A DNA stretch of 64,000 nucleotides from Chondrosia reniformis (lineage: Eukaryota > Porifera > Demospongiae > Chondrillida > Chondrillidae). The translations under genes were made by a program, and so were the position numbers. Shown here piece after piece: positions 1 through 11,857 of the stretch. Each line of letters starts with the position of its first letter. The first letter of the stretch is position 1. The stretch covers positions 746,501 through 810,500 of the forward strand of contig OX359192.1 in assembly GCA_947172415.1 (NCBI GenBank), written 5' to 3'. The notes under the pieces were generated by a model. The model did not search any database and had not been told where the DNA came from. It was given only the letters and a program-made list of their open reading frames with translations.

Positions 1-42
1 GTATAATTGATTGACATTTCCTGTTTCCTGTTTTCTTTATAG

Positions 43-3000
43 CTCCATGGTTAGATATCTATGAAGATGTCCTACAAAAGGAATCATCAGTTAGGCAGTA
101 TGTTATTCACTTCATCACAATGGGACCTCCTGGAGTCGGTAAGACATGGCTGAAGAACCTCCTAACTGGCCGCCCAAACAGCACTTCCATCCCTAGTACC
201 CCCTGCCTGGCTCCACTAGAAATGTGCATTCCAAAGAAGGAAATCTTTATCAACACAGAAGATGACACCTGGATGGTTCTCACTGCTGAGAAAGAATTAA
301 AAGCAGTGGTCCACGAATTTCAATATAACTTCTCAAAGCAGGATGAACTTGAGCCAGTGATATCTACAGAAAAGAAAATTATCAGAACATCAACCGAAAC
401 AAAAATGACTGCAAAGACTTTAGCAGACACTGAAAAGGTGAAGGTGCAAGAAGGATTATCAACTCCATTGGCTGCTCCAATTCACCATGATCCTAGTCCA
501 CAGAAAGGTGATGAATCTCAGCCAGTGGCTTCCTTCTCTACTTTGTTTGAGAAGAAGATGCAGGACCTCTTGAAGGAAGTCAAAGCCAATCCTCCTGTAA
601 AACTACAAGGTCAAAGTGTAATCTACTTCACTGATACAGGAGGACAAGCTTCATTCCACGAGATCCATCCAGCCCTCCTCACTGCTCCAGGAGGTATTTA
701 CATGTTGGTGTTTAACCTCAAGAATGTTGATGTGAAGAATAAGGAAGAAAGTCGCCATCAGTTAGACCTAGTGGAGCGTGCACTAAGAAGCATATACTAT
801 TTTGCAGTGAGGCCTCATGACATTAGCAATGTGAAACGCTACATGAAGATTTCCAATGAGAGCAGTGTTGCTCCAAAAGTGTTTATAATAGGCACACACA
901 AGGACGAGGTGAAAGAGGATTTAGAAGAACGAGTTGCATTAGCTGGCGAGGTCATACAAGATATGAAATGTGGAAAGTCATACAGTTGCTACTGTCCCGA
1001 CTCCATCATCACAGTTGACAACACTCAAGCAGGCAAGTCAACTAGCGAAATGAAGGAGAATGAAGGATTACTGACTTTACTAAAGAGTACCAAAGACTCT
1101 TTGAATGAGATCGGTGTAGAAATCCCATTAAAATGGTGGCTGTTCCATCTTTACATTCGACATGACTTTGAGACCTCTCAACCAAGGGACAAGAAATGGG
1201 TTTACCATTCCAGTGAGTTAGAGGAGAAGGCAAAGTCCATTGGTATCCGTACTGATCCAGTGTCCGATAAGTCCACATCAGAGTTCTATGCCATGGTGAA
1301 GCTGTTTCATCACCTTACATTTTGGGTGAACTTTGAATCAGACCATCCTCACCAGCCACCCCAAGCTACTCCGTCACTGAGTGACTACATCGTGACACAC
1401 CCAGCCAGTCTATACGAGTACATATCAAAGCTTGTTAATATTCAAGAGAGAGATAATTTAGAGTACTCCCAAAAAGAGTTCAAAAGAACTGGTAGATTCA
1501 CCAAAGCCATTCTTGAAGAAATATCCTTTACTGGTGATCATTCAACTGGTGGTCATTCATTCCAGTCTCCAGATATCCAACAATGGTTTATCAATCTTCT
1601 TATCCACTTACGTATTGCATCAGAATACCATGAAGAGAAGGACGATCCAAGACATCCCTTTGAGTCAACAGAGAAGATAAAAGAGACTCACTACATTATT
1701 CCTGCTGCGTTCCCATACAACCAATCTGTCACAGTTCCTGAATGTACCACTGTAGGTACTCTTAGAGTGACATTGAAGGATACAGGATTCATTCCTTCTG
1801 GTCTTTACTGCAAGTTGATATGTGACCTTGTCACTCAGCACAACGAACATGACCAGAAATGTACTTGCAAAGACAAGTGTAACTACAAGTTCCAACCTCC
1901 GACATTCTCCAGATGTACACTGCCCCACACTGGTGGATACAGAGCTGTTAGCAAGTTCCCTGACTATCCCGGCACAGTGTACCTTACAGAGTCGGCTGAT
2001 GCTATTCTCATTGATGTTACAATCAGTATTGTGTCACTGGATGAACAAGATTTAAAAGAACTTGGTAAAGAAGGACTTATCAGAGAGATTGCAAGATTTT
2101 GTCAAAAATGGCAGCAGCTAGTGAAGGAGTCTCTCTGCAGGATATGTCACAATAAAGCTACATCTTGGGAGATAGTGTGTCCACTCTGTTCACCTGACTG
2201 CAAGAGTCACATGGCTGTGATTGGCTCCGAGAAGGAGCCAGTTTGCTACTGTCCCGTTGCTCAACAAAACAAGAAGCTCTCCAGAATAATAACTGCCTCC
2301 CTCTGGTTCACAACACCAATGAATGTTCAAGTGAGTGTTTCATGACTTTTGATTTCTGAGTCCAGTCAGCCCTATTGGTGAATTTTTACAACTAACTGCT
2401 ATGTATTTTTGATCAGCTTAGATGTTGTCATGTGAATTAATTCATATACTTATTGTATATTTCCATATACGGTACAAATCAGCAAAAACTGAACATCTAA
2501 CAGGTGTACCAGTGCACGAAGGGCTTGCCATATTTAATCGACAGAAATCCGTTCTAGAGAAATGCATTCAAACGGCAATCCATACATTCTTCCCTAAGGT
2601 GTTAATGCTACATTTGGTGTAAGACCTCGAGCCCCACGCATACCTGTTCAACGTTCAGTTTTTGCTGATTTGTATTGTATGCATGATAATGAGTGAGTAT
2701 ATGTATGTATGTATACTTTGTGTTGTTGTGTTCTTCTATTGTAGCTAATTAAAGAAGATAAAATTAGACCAGCAATTTGGAAACTTGTGGATAGCTCTCA
2801 GAAAAGTAATTGTAATTTTTAATACTTACAATATCGTATTTTAGTTATATATCAGTTTTCTCACACTTATGTAGAGCAAAATGACTTTGTTGCAGTATCT
2901 GGGCCTTCTTGTGATTCTGACATTCTTAACTGTCAGTTATCAGAGACTGACTTGCTCTTTTTATCAGAGTCAGAGGCTGTTACTAAGTGGGATTCAATCT

Positions 3001-3233
3001 GTACTCATTTGGGAGTACCTCGTTCTGTGGTGGTACATGCTGAACTGACCTATCCACTGAACACAGAAGGTGCTCCAGCTAAAAGGTTCCATTCTGCCCT
3101 GATGTACTGGTACGGAGGAAACTGTACTACTACTACTGATGGCAGACCAGTTCCTGTGACTTGTGAAGTACTTTGTAAAGTATTAGAAGAATGTAGATAT
3201 CAAAGTATATCTGAAGAATTGAAGCAAAGTTAG
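43..3233 (+). CDS. Roc/COR-like GTPase with Cys-rich segment and C-terminal Death domain (5' end outside window)
   Basis: Exons 43-2330, 2745-2805 and 2875-3233 join in phase; about 901 residues are visible, and the start lies upstream because the first exon opens after an AG acceptor at 41-42. The first exon carries a small-GTPase core: P-loop GPPGVGKT, switch motif DTGGQ and the base-specificity motif GTHKDE. A winged-helix-like COR segment follows (around KKWVYHSSELEEKAKSIG). Late in the same exon is a Cys/His-rich stretch (CRICHNK...CPLCSPDC...CYC), possibly zinc-binding. The last exon encodes a Death domain fold (KWDSICTHLGVPRS... LMYWY... EVLCKVLEE) ending at the stop. By family, Roc-COR proteins with Death domains are signalling or innate-immunity switches related to MFHAS1 and DAPK1. 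The exact ortholog is not recognised, and the Cys-rich piece is unusual. The domain calls are strong; the function is inferred. Confidence 0.88.
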
Positions 3234-4826
3234 ATGTTTGCATAATGCACCTGTATAAATACGTACATCTACAAGTCTTATATGTTGGTATAAATTCATT
3301 AGCTAAGTTGTGTAAACTGTATGTATGGAATAGTTCTAAAGTAAATGATCTCTTCAACTTGTTACAGGAATCAGAGATAGACGAGCGTGATTCTGTCTGT
3401 CGATATATATTGTGGAAGTACCTCATTGGCAGAGTCCTCCAATGTAGGTTCACAAGGTAAACCAACTCAATCCACTTGTGTAATATAGCAGTCAGCCATT
3501 TTCCGTATCCAGCTATACTAACATAATAGCTACTAAATTCTATTAATTGATGTATCAACAGGAAACCCCTCAATTATTCGGAGTTTTGACCCATATGCCT
3601 TCTTCAGCAATAACATCTGAATTACTAAATTTTGTAGGTTGCTTGTAGCTCAGCTAGTAGAATTGACCAGATTAATTAACACAACTACAGCTTCTTGTAC
3701 ATGTATACTTATAATCTTCACCATAATGGGTTGATTTATTTTTCTGTTCACATGTAGAACAAAGAATGTTTTGATCCACATTTGAAGGACTATTGTAACA
3801 TTGAAAGTCCTCTACATTGACCTCCACACGGAAGAAACTATCTCTGATGAAGAACTGGATGTATCTCATTGTTCTTAATTAAAAGAGGTCAATTGGGAAG
3901 ATCTACCAGTCTCTCTATCTAGACCCTTCAGTTAGAAGGCTTGCCTCTTCTAAAGTGATAAGGAATTATCCTTCAAAACTCAAATAAACAGGAGCTAGCA
4001 AAAAATTGACTCAGAATTATGCAGCCAACAGCCTGTCTAAGATAGGAAATTCTGAAGACCAACGCTTCAACACTGGGTTGCTTTTCTCTCCTGCATTAGG
4101 AATCAGCTAATGATATTCATGATTCCTGTGGTTACTGTTATTCAACAGTTATTGTAGAACAATCCTTCTAGTATATACGTATATACATCTGCCACTTATC
4201 GTACATGTACAGTATAGTATACCAGTTTCTTCAAAAACAGTTCCTCCATTTTGTAAATGAGGTAAACTCAATAAAACAGGTTCACAAATGTTTAGTAAAA
4301 GTTTAAAATTATTTTTATTTTTGTCAAATTTTTAAATTTTTAAGACAATTTTTACTGTAATTTATGTAATAACTGACATTCACTGATATTCCATTTGAGG
4401 AATTAATGATCATGCATGATCAGTATTATAATGGTTCATGTACATGTGCATGTACGTACGCATATACAGAGAGCCAAGAATTCTAAAAAGATAAAAGACA
4501 AAGATTCTCAGGGTCACTGATAAAGGGTGTATGGAATTTCCAGAACACAGCTGACTGGCCCAGGCCAATGGAGAAGAGAATGTGGAGAAAACTCTTGTAT
4601 CCTCATCCAAAGCTAGCGCTCTCACTATGTATGTAATTATAAGAAAAATGGTGTTTTAGCTAAATCATTCATGTGATGATCATGCATGCACTGCATATTT
4701 CTATATTTATATGTCTATCAAAGGGTATAATTCTGTGTTTATATATGTACGTACACGTGTAAATAAATAATATATCTTTTACCAATTACATAATTTCAAA
4801 TCTACACTACAAATATAAAACAACTG
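3234..4826. other. Intergenic stretch between convergent genes
   Basis: AT-rich and with no supported gene. An open stretch near 3369-3450 follows a TTACAG acceptor-like site but matches nothing recognised. The right part holds one inverted copy of dispersed element A. ATG-TAC microsatellite-like DNA (gtacatgtac motifs) occurs at 4435-4460 and 4745-4765. Confidence 0.6.
4485..4622 (-). mobile_element. MITE-like element A, inverted copy
   Basis: The reverse complement contains the element's signatures: AGAGCTTTGGATGAGGATAC near one end and the GGGTCACTGAT / TTTCTGG-GAATTCC block at the other. The same pieces recur at 23275, 34385, 37915, 43550, 51765, 52450, 59805 and 60695. No coding capacity is seen. 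Confidence 0.6.
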
Positions 4827-7166
4827 TTATGTTACATTCTGTGTACTCCATCTATGAAGTCCGAATAAGATCATTCCCTCAAAGAAGTAGTGCAGCAACA
4901 TGGCTGAAAATCCCTTAAAAAATCCCCACCTTCCTTCCATGGTGCGGATGGTCAAGAACATGTCTCTCCACCCCCTGTAGTTGGTGCTCAGTAGAAAAGG
5001 AGCAGAGCTCCCTTCAACGTCATCCAACAGGACCGGGAAGCCTTGGATGTTGGCTCGTACCAACATGGTCTCCAGAGGATATGTACACATATCTGTCACA
5101 AATGAGCTTGCCACCCCAGCACAGAGTCTGTCAATGTCGACCACTCCAAAGAGATGCTGTTTGGCCTCCATCTTTTTATCACTTCTAATTTTCAGTAAAA
5201 GTTTGTATATCATTTCATGTAGAATGGAAGAGAGGACGCACCTCACTCCAGCTAGAGCCATAGTGGGAAGGGCCAGTGACAGCGTGGAGAATATTGGAGA
5301 CTTTGAGGTGAAGAGTGGTCTCTCCTTGAGCAACTCCAAGAAACTAGACAGTCCTTCAGTATACACCCTCTGCACTGTGTACTACGCATAAGGGATACAT
5401 ATAAAGTACATAATCAGATGAAGAGGAAGAGTGACTCAAGTACCATATACGTAGCCCATAAATTGTAAGAGAAGGAAATATAAAAGAAGGAACAAATGAT
5501 ATTCAAACCCAAAACAGTTATATACGAATCATCAAAGTTATCATTCTCCATCTCCAGGCCCTTGCCAGTTATGACTACTACAGCATAAATTGTACTCTAC
5601 TTCACATATGTACATATTAATAACTAAATATTCATCAACTGGACTTCTATTCTGTTGATTATAGCTGAATTGTCTCCACAGGAGATATGACATGTGGATG
5701 AGTGGGCAAACAGTTAGACCCTATAATTGTAGTTATTTAATGAAACTGGTCACTCCCCCAGCAGGCAGTAATCCATCTCATATCCTATGAATACAGCTAT
5801 CTACGTATTAATCACAAGTGCACAGTAAGTGTATGTGGAAGATATGGCAGAACCACTGACCTGTACTACAGTGATTAATACTCCACTCATCAGTTGACAG
5901 GCTACTCCGTACGAGAGCACTCGAAGAGCTAAGGCTGCACTTTGCTTCCGTTTACCTCTCACTTTTGTGCTGCATTTATATACACATGAACACACAGTAT
6001 CATATATAATAGACTATAGCAATATAATATGTATGAAAAATCTAATACTGCACAAGTGCAGTATAAACACAATACACAAATGTACAAATATACAAAAAAT
6101 TCTGTCACAATCATTAGACTCCCCCATTCACTCATTCCCTGAAGAGAACAATGAGCTAATGGGTGGAACCAAAGTTCACTTAATGGGAACCAGAGTCTCC
6201 CCTTAGCTGCTCTAAAAATGGTTGAGCCATAGACAGCTGTTTTGTCTTATTATAACTCATAAATACCTATAGAATAACATAATAATATATACTCCTATAC
6301 TATAATGTGTAGAGCATAGTATATACTCCTATTCTACATTACATAGAGCATACGTACAAGTCAACTCAAAGGTGGCCTAGTCATCTGACCTGTGTTCATA
6401 GATGGACATCAGTCCGCCCTGAGCTGCCTCAAAGCACACATCATTAACTAGCAGTGGGACACTCCCCCTCCATAGACCTGACACGCCCTGCATACATACG
6501 TAGTAACAACCAATTGTACATATACTGCTCTTAATCAATCAGGAACGAATGTATTGGCTATCAGAATTGCAACATCAGGTCAAATATGGAGAACACAGAG
6601 TATAACTGTCTTAAGAAAAATGTTATACTAGCAATCCTTATACCTACCTATATCTACTTTAAGTTATATAGATCAGGAAATGATCAATGTTTTAGATAAT
6701 TCATATGGATGGTACATACAAGAAACCCTATATTATTTTATCATTATTGAGTGCTTCATGTGCTAGGCACACTAGGGCTATTCTGCCTCATGTAGTACAG
6801 TACACAATACATACGTACAACCAGTCTTATACATATAACCTATACATTATTAATAGGTAGTCATATGCACCCTGGTCCTTCTGTTAGACTTAGGGCACTC
6901 ACCTGTGCCGCCCATATTCTATATAAGGAGTACATGGAGCTGAATGGCGCCACTGGCGAGGGACTGCTCTGGTAGAGGATGTGAAGCTGCGACTGGTGGC
7001 GAATCACTAGAAGTGGGTGGGTCAGGAACCTCAAACACAACCTGTTGGAGAGACACTCACAGTACACTCGGTAACATAAAGAGATGCAGTTAAAGTTCAA
7101 TGTTTAGTAGCGTCCCTTTTTAAACGATAACAGATAACGGTCAATCTAGACAGCTAACCTCGCCAT
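4827..7166 (-). CDS. SLC25A46: SLC25A46-like mitochondrial carrier family protein
   Basis: Minus-strand exons are 7159-7166, 6903-7041, 6390-6487, 5861-5969 and 4827-5369; phases agree and give 298 residues. SLC25A46 signatures appear in order: LTHPLLVIRHQSQL (human has LAHPCIVLRRQCQV), SGLWRGSVPLLV, ALRVLSYGVACQLMSG, the carrier motif YPLETMLVRANIQG, and GWRDMFLTIRTMEG...GFFKGFSAMLLHY. SLC25A46 acts at the mitochondrial outer membrane in fission and lipid homeostasis and is not a classical transporter. The chosen ATG at 7164-7166 sits in an AAAGATGGCGA context and is only 8 nt from the donor. With this start the protein lacks about 115 N-terminal residues of the human protein, including most of the first helix, so a further upstream exon is possible. 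It shares a short divergent promoter with KGD4. Confidence 0.9.
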
Positions 7167-7345
7167 CTTTGGCTTCAAATCAGCAGCATCGCTTGAGATT
7201 AATAATGCTAAGAATAAGAGGTGACGTGTATGAAATTACATTTTCAGTAATATAGTCACATCCAAGCAGAATACATGACTTACAACTATCCCCCGTGTGC
7301 CAGAGAGCCATTTTGTTACAATTGCGCAATTGTATCTCTTTAAAA
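7167..7345. promoter_or_regulatory. Divergent promoter, SLC25A46-like and KGD4
   Basis: Only 179 bp separate the two modelled start codons. The interval holds a perfect 18-bp palindrome, TACAATTGCGCAATTGTA (7317-7334), next to a GCCATTTTG YY1-like site (7307-7315). The CGCCATCTT at 7162-7170 spans the SLC25A46-like start codon and is the reverse complement of a TISU/YY1 core. Promoter role is inferred from gene layout. Confidence 0.6.
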
Positions 7346-7909
7346 ATGTCTGCCATAAACGCTGTGCTACATCAAGGTTTTCAGCATATAAGTCACAACT
7401 GGAAAAGAGTTCCACTATATAGATGTTTCTCTATGATACAGTTTCCCAAGAGAAGAACTCCAGAGGGAAATCGTACGCATACGCTCTACTACTTAACTAA
7501 TAATACGAAGTGTACATATTCCTAATTAATTACTTTAAAGATTTTTTATTAACTTTCATTATCATATTTACTTACTTTGTAACTGCAGCGCTCTATCCAC
7601 TTAGCGTTGAAAACCTCAGAATGGCTAGTGAGGTTATCCAGCCAGACTCAGCTACCGGAAGCAGGAGTAGTCATTCTTCGCAGTCATCTGGAGCTAAAGA
7701 GTACGTTAATCTTCCTGCTGCTTACGGAAGATCTGTTCTGACTGAAGAAGAGATTGAATCTATTAATGTAAGTATGGAACCGCGAATTTAAACATTATCG
7801 TCTCTGGTTTTCTTATTCTCTAGCTAAATACGTATGTATAGGTATAGTAGTATTAACGTGTGTATGTTCTCCGCTTTAATTGCACATGTAGCTTGGTGGA
7901 GCAAGATGA
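7346..7909 (+). CDS. KGD4: KGD4/MRPS36-like subunit of the 2-oxoglutarate dehydrogenase complex
   Basis: Exons 7346-7472, 7589-7767 and 7892-7909 join in phase to a 107-residue protein (human 103). The last exon is only five codons plus stop. Diagnostic matches to human KGD4/MRPS36 are the N-terminal MIQFPKRR (human IRFPDRR) and the C-terminal block YGRSVLTEEEIESINLGGA (human YRRKLVSQEEMEFIQRGGP), with a serine-rich linker between. In other animals and yeast KGD4 tethers the E3 subunit to the E1-E2 core of the mitochondrial 2-oxoglutarate dehydrogenase complex; the older name came from copurification with mitoribosomes. The first exon is basic and could act as a mitochondrial targeting region. 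The first donor is GTACGC, also used by the PH-SH2 gene. The weakest points are the donor of exon 1 and the tiny last exon, but both termini match the family. Confidence 0.85.
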
Positions 7910-8233
7910 TATGACCACAACTACAAAAACTCAATTGTTTCATTACACTGTAAATTATGTAAACAGAATGTATTAGTTGTTGATGATTTTATGTACAAGA
8001 AAATAGTGAAATATTTAAAAGAAATATAAAGCAATTCCAAGTTACTCGTGTTACGTTATTTTTCATTACTGAATTTGCAATCAGTAATTCAAACAATATG
8101 CATTGGTGATGTATACATGTGATGTATACATGTTTGATGATGTAATAAAAACAGAAGGCCTGTCTGCCTGTTGCATAACAGTGGCAGCTTGTTGCATAAT
8201 ATTAACAACATATTGCATAACACAGATTACACA
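7910..8233. other. Convergent 3' flank of KGD4 and RGP1
   Basis: No gene is seen. It contains three spaced TTGCATAA(C/T) repeats at about 8170-8222 and a short direct repeat of GTGATGTATACATGT near 8107-8132. It presumably carries the 3' UTRs of the two convergent genes. Confidence 0.5.
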
Positions 8234-11200
8234 CTAAAAATTGACTTCATGCAACATAGAAGGTCGAGATTCAGTCTGTGAGGGGTTGGTTGCTAGAATG
8301 GTGATGGGGAGGTCGAGAGAGGTGTGTGAGGTAGACATGTCTTTTGTGGTCCACTCCTCAAATGCACCATTCTGTGATCGCTTGAGACAGCCCAAGTTGG
8401 AAAAACTATCAGTTGTGACAAACTCCAAATATAGTTGCCACGAAATGGTAACTGCCAAACAATAGAGATAATATAATGAAGTGTGCTTGAAAACTAGTAT
8501 CTTCTAGTAATATTATAGGCTGGGATTCGAAAGTTGACTACTGGTAAAAATTCTAAGCATTAATTAAAATTCTACTAATTAAGTATTTGAGTATCATCAG
8601 GGCTGCATGCAGAACTTGGGGCCAGGGGGGCATATGAAAATTTTCAAAATTTAGGGGGCAATGGTATGAGGGGGTGTCAAAACAGCTTAGGGGATTCACA
8701 AAAGTCTGGGGGGGACAAAATCAATCCTAGGGGGGTAATGCCCCCCTCTATGCGGCCCTGATTGTGATCACACGAAGATCACATGACTTGCATACTCACC
8801 CATATCGGTTTGAAATGAATGTGTCAGATGAGATGGAATTGGAACTGTGAAGTGTTTCTGCTTAGCAAAGCTGCAGCTCTGAGTGTCCTGTGCATGTGTG
8901 ACGATCACTCTTCCAATAGACTTGTCACCCCCTATGAAGTGCTCGGGAGCAATCTCCTCAATCGACTGCAACAATATTCTCATCTGCAATTGAGGAATTA
9001 AAGGTCACATTAATTAACAGCAGGTAGACATATACATACATACATACAAGCAATTAACAGAACATAGACATATACATACATACATACAAGCAATTAACAG
9101 AACATAGACATATACGTACGTACGTACGTACAAGCAATTAACAGAACGTAGACCTATACAAGTCAGATTCATCCTTATTTATGAAATGTGTCTATACTCC
9201 TCTCAAGATATATTACAAAGCACTAGTCTGGTGTTGTGTGACAAAGCTAGTTACTTACTTGTAAACACGGTACTGTAGCTCCCTCAAAGTCCACTCTACA
9301 TATAATCTCTTCTCCCAAGCGATAAACAGACTTGAACACGTGAAGTCTACCCAGAATCCCCTTGGCATTCTTCAGGTCATACGCAACTACACAATAGCAC
9401 AGCACTCGTACTTACTGTATGTGCTTTACACTGTACATATGAAGGCATGGGTAGTTAATAGCACTATAAGCCAGTGCAAAGGCCATGATATGAAATTAAT
9501 TAATGTGATAGCAGTAACTATTGCAATAGGACTTTAGCCTCCCAACCAAGATCAGACTTTGCTCACTTGATTGGCTTAAAGGGCCACTGACATGCTATTT
9601 TTTCTTTTGCTTAAAAGTTAGGTATAATATAGAGTACTCTAACAGTGCAAATTAAAATGGTCAGATCGCTTTAGTTTTACCTAAATAAAGATAAATACTT
9701 GTCATATTTACGTGGGCGAAACACAACCGCATTAAAAAGTGAATAATACGTATTTATATCATACGAAGGTACGTACATATGGTACACATATAGGAATATA
9801 TAAGGAATAGGGAGTAAATATATACATATGATATATTGTTGATATGCAATAATTATTATATAAATACAAAGACAAAGTGATTAGGACCTTGTGCATTACG
9901 GTAGATACTGTCTGTTGCCATGGCTACCACAACCATTACGTATGTACTGGGTTCATATTGGAGGTGCTATGAAGGGGTAGACTGTACACATGTGTGTATA
10001 TTGTAGCAACTGAACCTGTTTGTATGTACGTCTACATTTGCACAAGCTTTCACAAACCCAGATTTCTCTTTGAAGTTTCGTGCGCCAAAGCTTGTAGGAG
10101 GATGTCATCATGCTTTGAGCTGTCACTCTTCTTTGAATTTAGAAATGGATTACTCAACTTAGGAGACTGGGCTGACTTTACATAAGTGAGGATTTTATCT
10201 ACCCAGAAGGGAGGAAGGACTACATGCAGCACTGTGTAGATGTATGGAGTTCTACACTATTAATATATGTACGTACATATTTCATTATTTTATGAGTGCT
10301 ACCACCAGTAGAAATTGCAGAAAATGGCCTCCAGGTACTTAACGAGAAAATGGACGTCATATATTAAATCCATCATGTCTTCTAAAATGATTGAAATTCC
10401 ATTTAAACTTTGTACACACGTTCTCTCTCTATACATTTAATGGAGAGAAGTCAATTTAGCTGGAATGCCCCTATGATTTCTACTGTTGGCACTTACATAT
10501 GAATGTAATGCATATCTAGTAGTGTGTGTATTTACCTGGGACAGTCATTACACGGAAGGGGATTCGCAGTATACAAGCCTCAGCATTGGGTCTGCTAGCG
10601 CCAACTGTTAGCTTCCACGTGAAGCGGATCAGGTGACCAGCAAAGGAAGGAAGACACTTCAGAGGAATGGTCTCACTGTATATAACTACAGACAACATTT
10701 TTCTTACATGCTAAATCTACTTTAGAGTAAAGGCCTATAGTGAATTAAACCTAGTGAGAGCTTTGGGTGAGGATACAAGAGTCTTCTCCTTCTACATCTC
10801 TTCTTCCAACACACACACAATAATGTAAGCAGAAGAAAATAGCTTTAGGAAACTAAACCTAGTGAGAGCTTTGGATGAGGATAGAAGAGTCTTCTCCTTC
10901 TACATCTCTTCTTCCAACACACACACATATTAATGTAAGTAGAAGAAAATAGCTTTAGGAAACTAAACCTAGTGAGAGCTTTGGATGAAGATAGAAGAGT
11001 CTTCTCCTTCTACATCTCTTCTTCCAACACACACACACACAGTAATGTAACAGCTAGTGGTGGTAACAAGGGATGGATTGCATGGCTGATTAGTGGTGAA
11101 GGACCAGACCATAAAGTGGTCATTGATGGCTGAGATTATGAAGTGTGCATGAGCTCACACAACTGCTTCTCTTTTGGTTTCAACTGAAGATCACAACACA

Positions 11201-11771
11201 GCACTGAGGGTGAAGTTGAAAACAGGGTACACCCCTTTTCTCCTTAAAGCAAGAAAATAACATTACATGATAAATATTACGGAAGTACATCCATATGTAC
11301 ATTGTATGTACATTGTTCATATGGATCTAAAGATACAGCGATAACTGTTTCATCAATTCCTGGGTATTTAAAAACTGTTGACATCTAGTGTACACTTGGA
11401 CAATCCACTACGCGCATATTTAATCATCTCCTTTTAATTGAGCTTTTTGTGAAATCAATTCTGTTGTAAACAGACATGGCAAAATCTACTGCTAAACCAT
11501 AAGCGTGTGATCTCTTGTGTCATCTGCATTCCCTGGGATTAGCATTACCTCTGTTTGGCAAGAAGGACGTCTGGGTCTTCATCAGACCTGCTGAAGAGGG
11601 TGCAGGAGGTCTAACCAGGTCCTCCTTCGAAGTGCACTGGCAGTGTATTTGGGCGCCCGCCCATCCAACTACCTGCTCCTCAGAGGTGACGTTCTCCAAG
11701 GTCACCTTACAGACCAACCTGTCGCCACTCAGGTAGCTTGTGACGTGGCTAAGGTTGGCACTTAGATTCAT
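8234..11771 (-). CDS. RGP1: RGP1 homolog, partner of RIC1 in the Rab6 GEF complex
   Basis: Minus-strand exons are 11549-11771, 11159-11242, 10536-10685, 10058-10231, 9259-9386, 8800-8983 and 8234-8451. All phases agree and sum to 386 residues (human 391). Matches to human RGP1 run along the whole length: WAGAQIHCQC, FLPNRG, SVLCCDLQLKPKEK, IYSETIPL...PSFAG, HVFKSVYRLGEEI, VIVTHAQDTQSC and WQLYLEFVT...LDLPITIL. The family has an arrestin-like beta-sandwich and works with RIC1 as guanine-exchange factor for Rab6 in retrograde transport to the Golgi. The start at 11771 was chosen because it aligns with the human N-terminus; an in-frame ATG 13 codons upstream (11810) is possible. Introns contain an element B copy and two tandem repeats. 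Confidence 0.94.
8598..8764 (+). mobile_element. MITE-like element B
   Basis: About 167 bp with imperfect terminal inverted repeats: CAGGGCTGCATGCAGA on the left and CTCTATGCGGCCCTG on the right. The interior is rich in GGGGG/CCCCC runs. A second copy lies at 31942-32103 with the same order of blocks (GGGGCAATGGTATGAG, AAAGTCT-GGGGGG). It sits in the last intron of RGP1. Confidence 0.7.
9012..9153. repeat. 40-bp tandem repeat, three units
   Basis: Units of TAGACATATACATACATACA followed by TACAAGCAATTAACAGAACA. The third unit has its CATA tetranucleotides replaced by CGTA. Located in an RGP1 intron. Confidence 0.85.
10741..11042. repeat. Tandem triplication of one half of element A
   Basis: Three copies of about 110 bp begin AACTAAACCTAGTGAGAGCT and end in a CA-rich run. 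The left flank (about 10690-10740, with TTTAGAGTAAAGGCC) is the terminal part of element A, so one end of that element was amplified in place inside an RGP1 intron. Confidence 0.75.
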
Positions 11772-11857
11772 ACCAAGAGAGCTCCAACTTATGTAGATTT
11801 CCCAGTTCAAGTTTAATAATTGTTAAACTGGGAGTTGGAATCAGAATTTAAAGCAAG
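11772..11857. promoter_or_regulatory. Divergent promoter, RGP1 and SYF2
   Basis: 86 bp lie between the two modelled ATGs. It contains an inverted repeat: TCCCAGTT (11800-11807) against AACTGGGA (11826-11833), with an outer TCCAAC / GTTGGA pair. The two 5' UTRs must be very short or overlap the opposite gene. Confidence 0.55.

Noticed and set aside
3245..3573. Short ORFs downstream of the Death-domain gene
   Set aside because: An acceptor-like TTACAG exists, but the Death domain is complete with a stop at 3233 and the downstream peptide has no recognisable motif.
8241..8465. Plus-strand ORF opposite the RGP1 last exon
   Set aside because: Antisense shadow; the minus strand carries the conserved RGP1 C-terminus.
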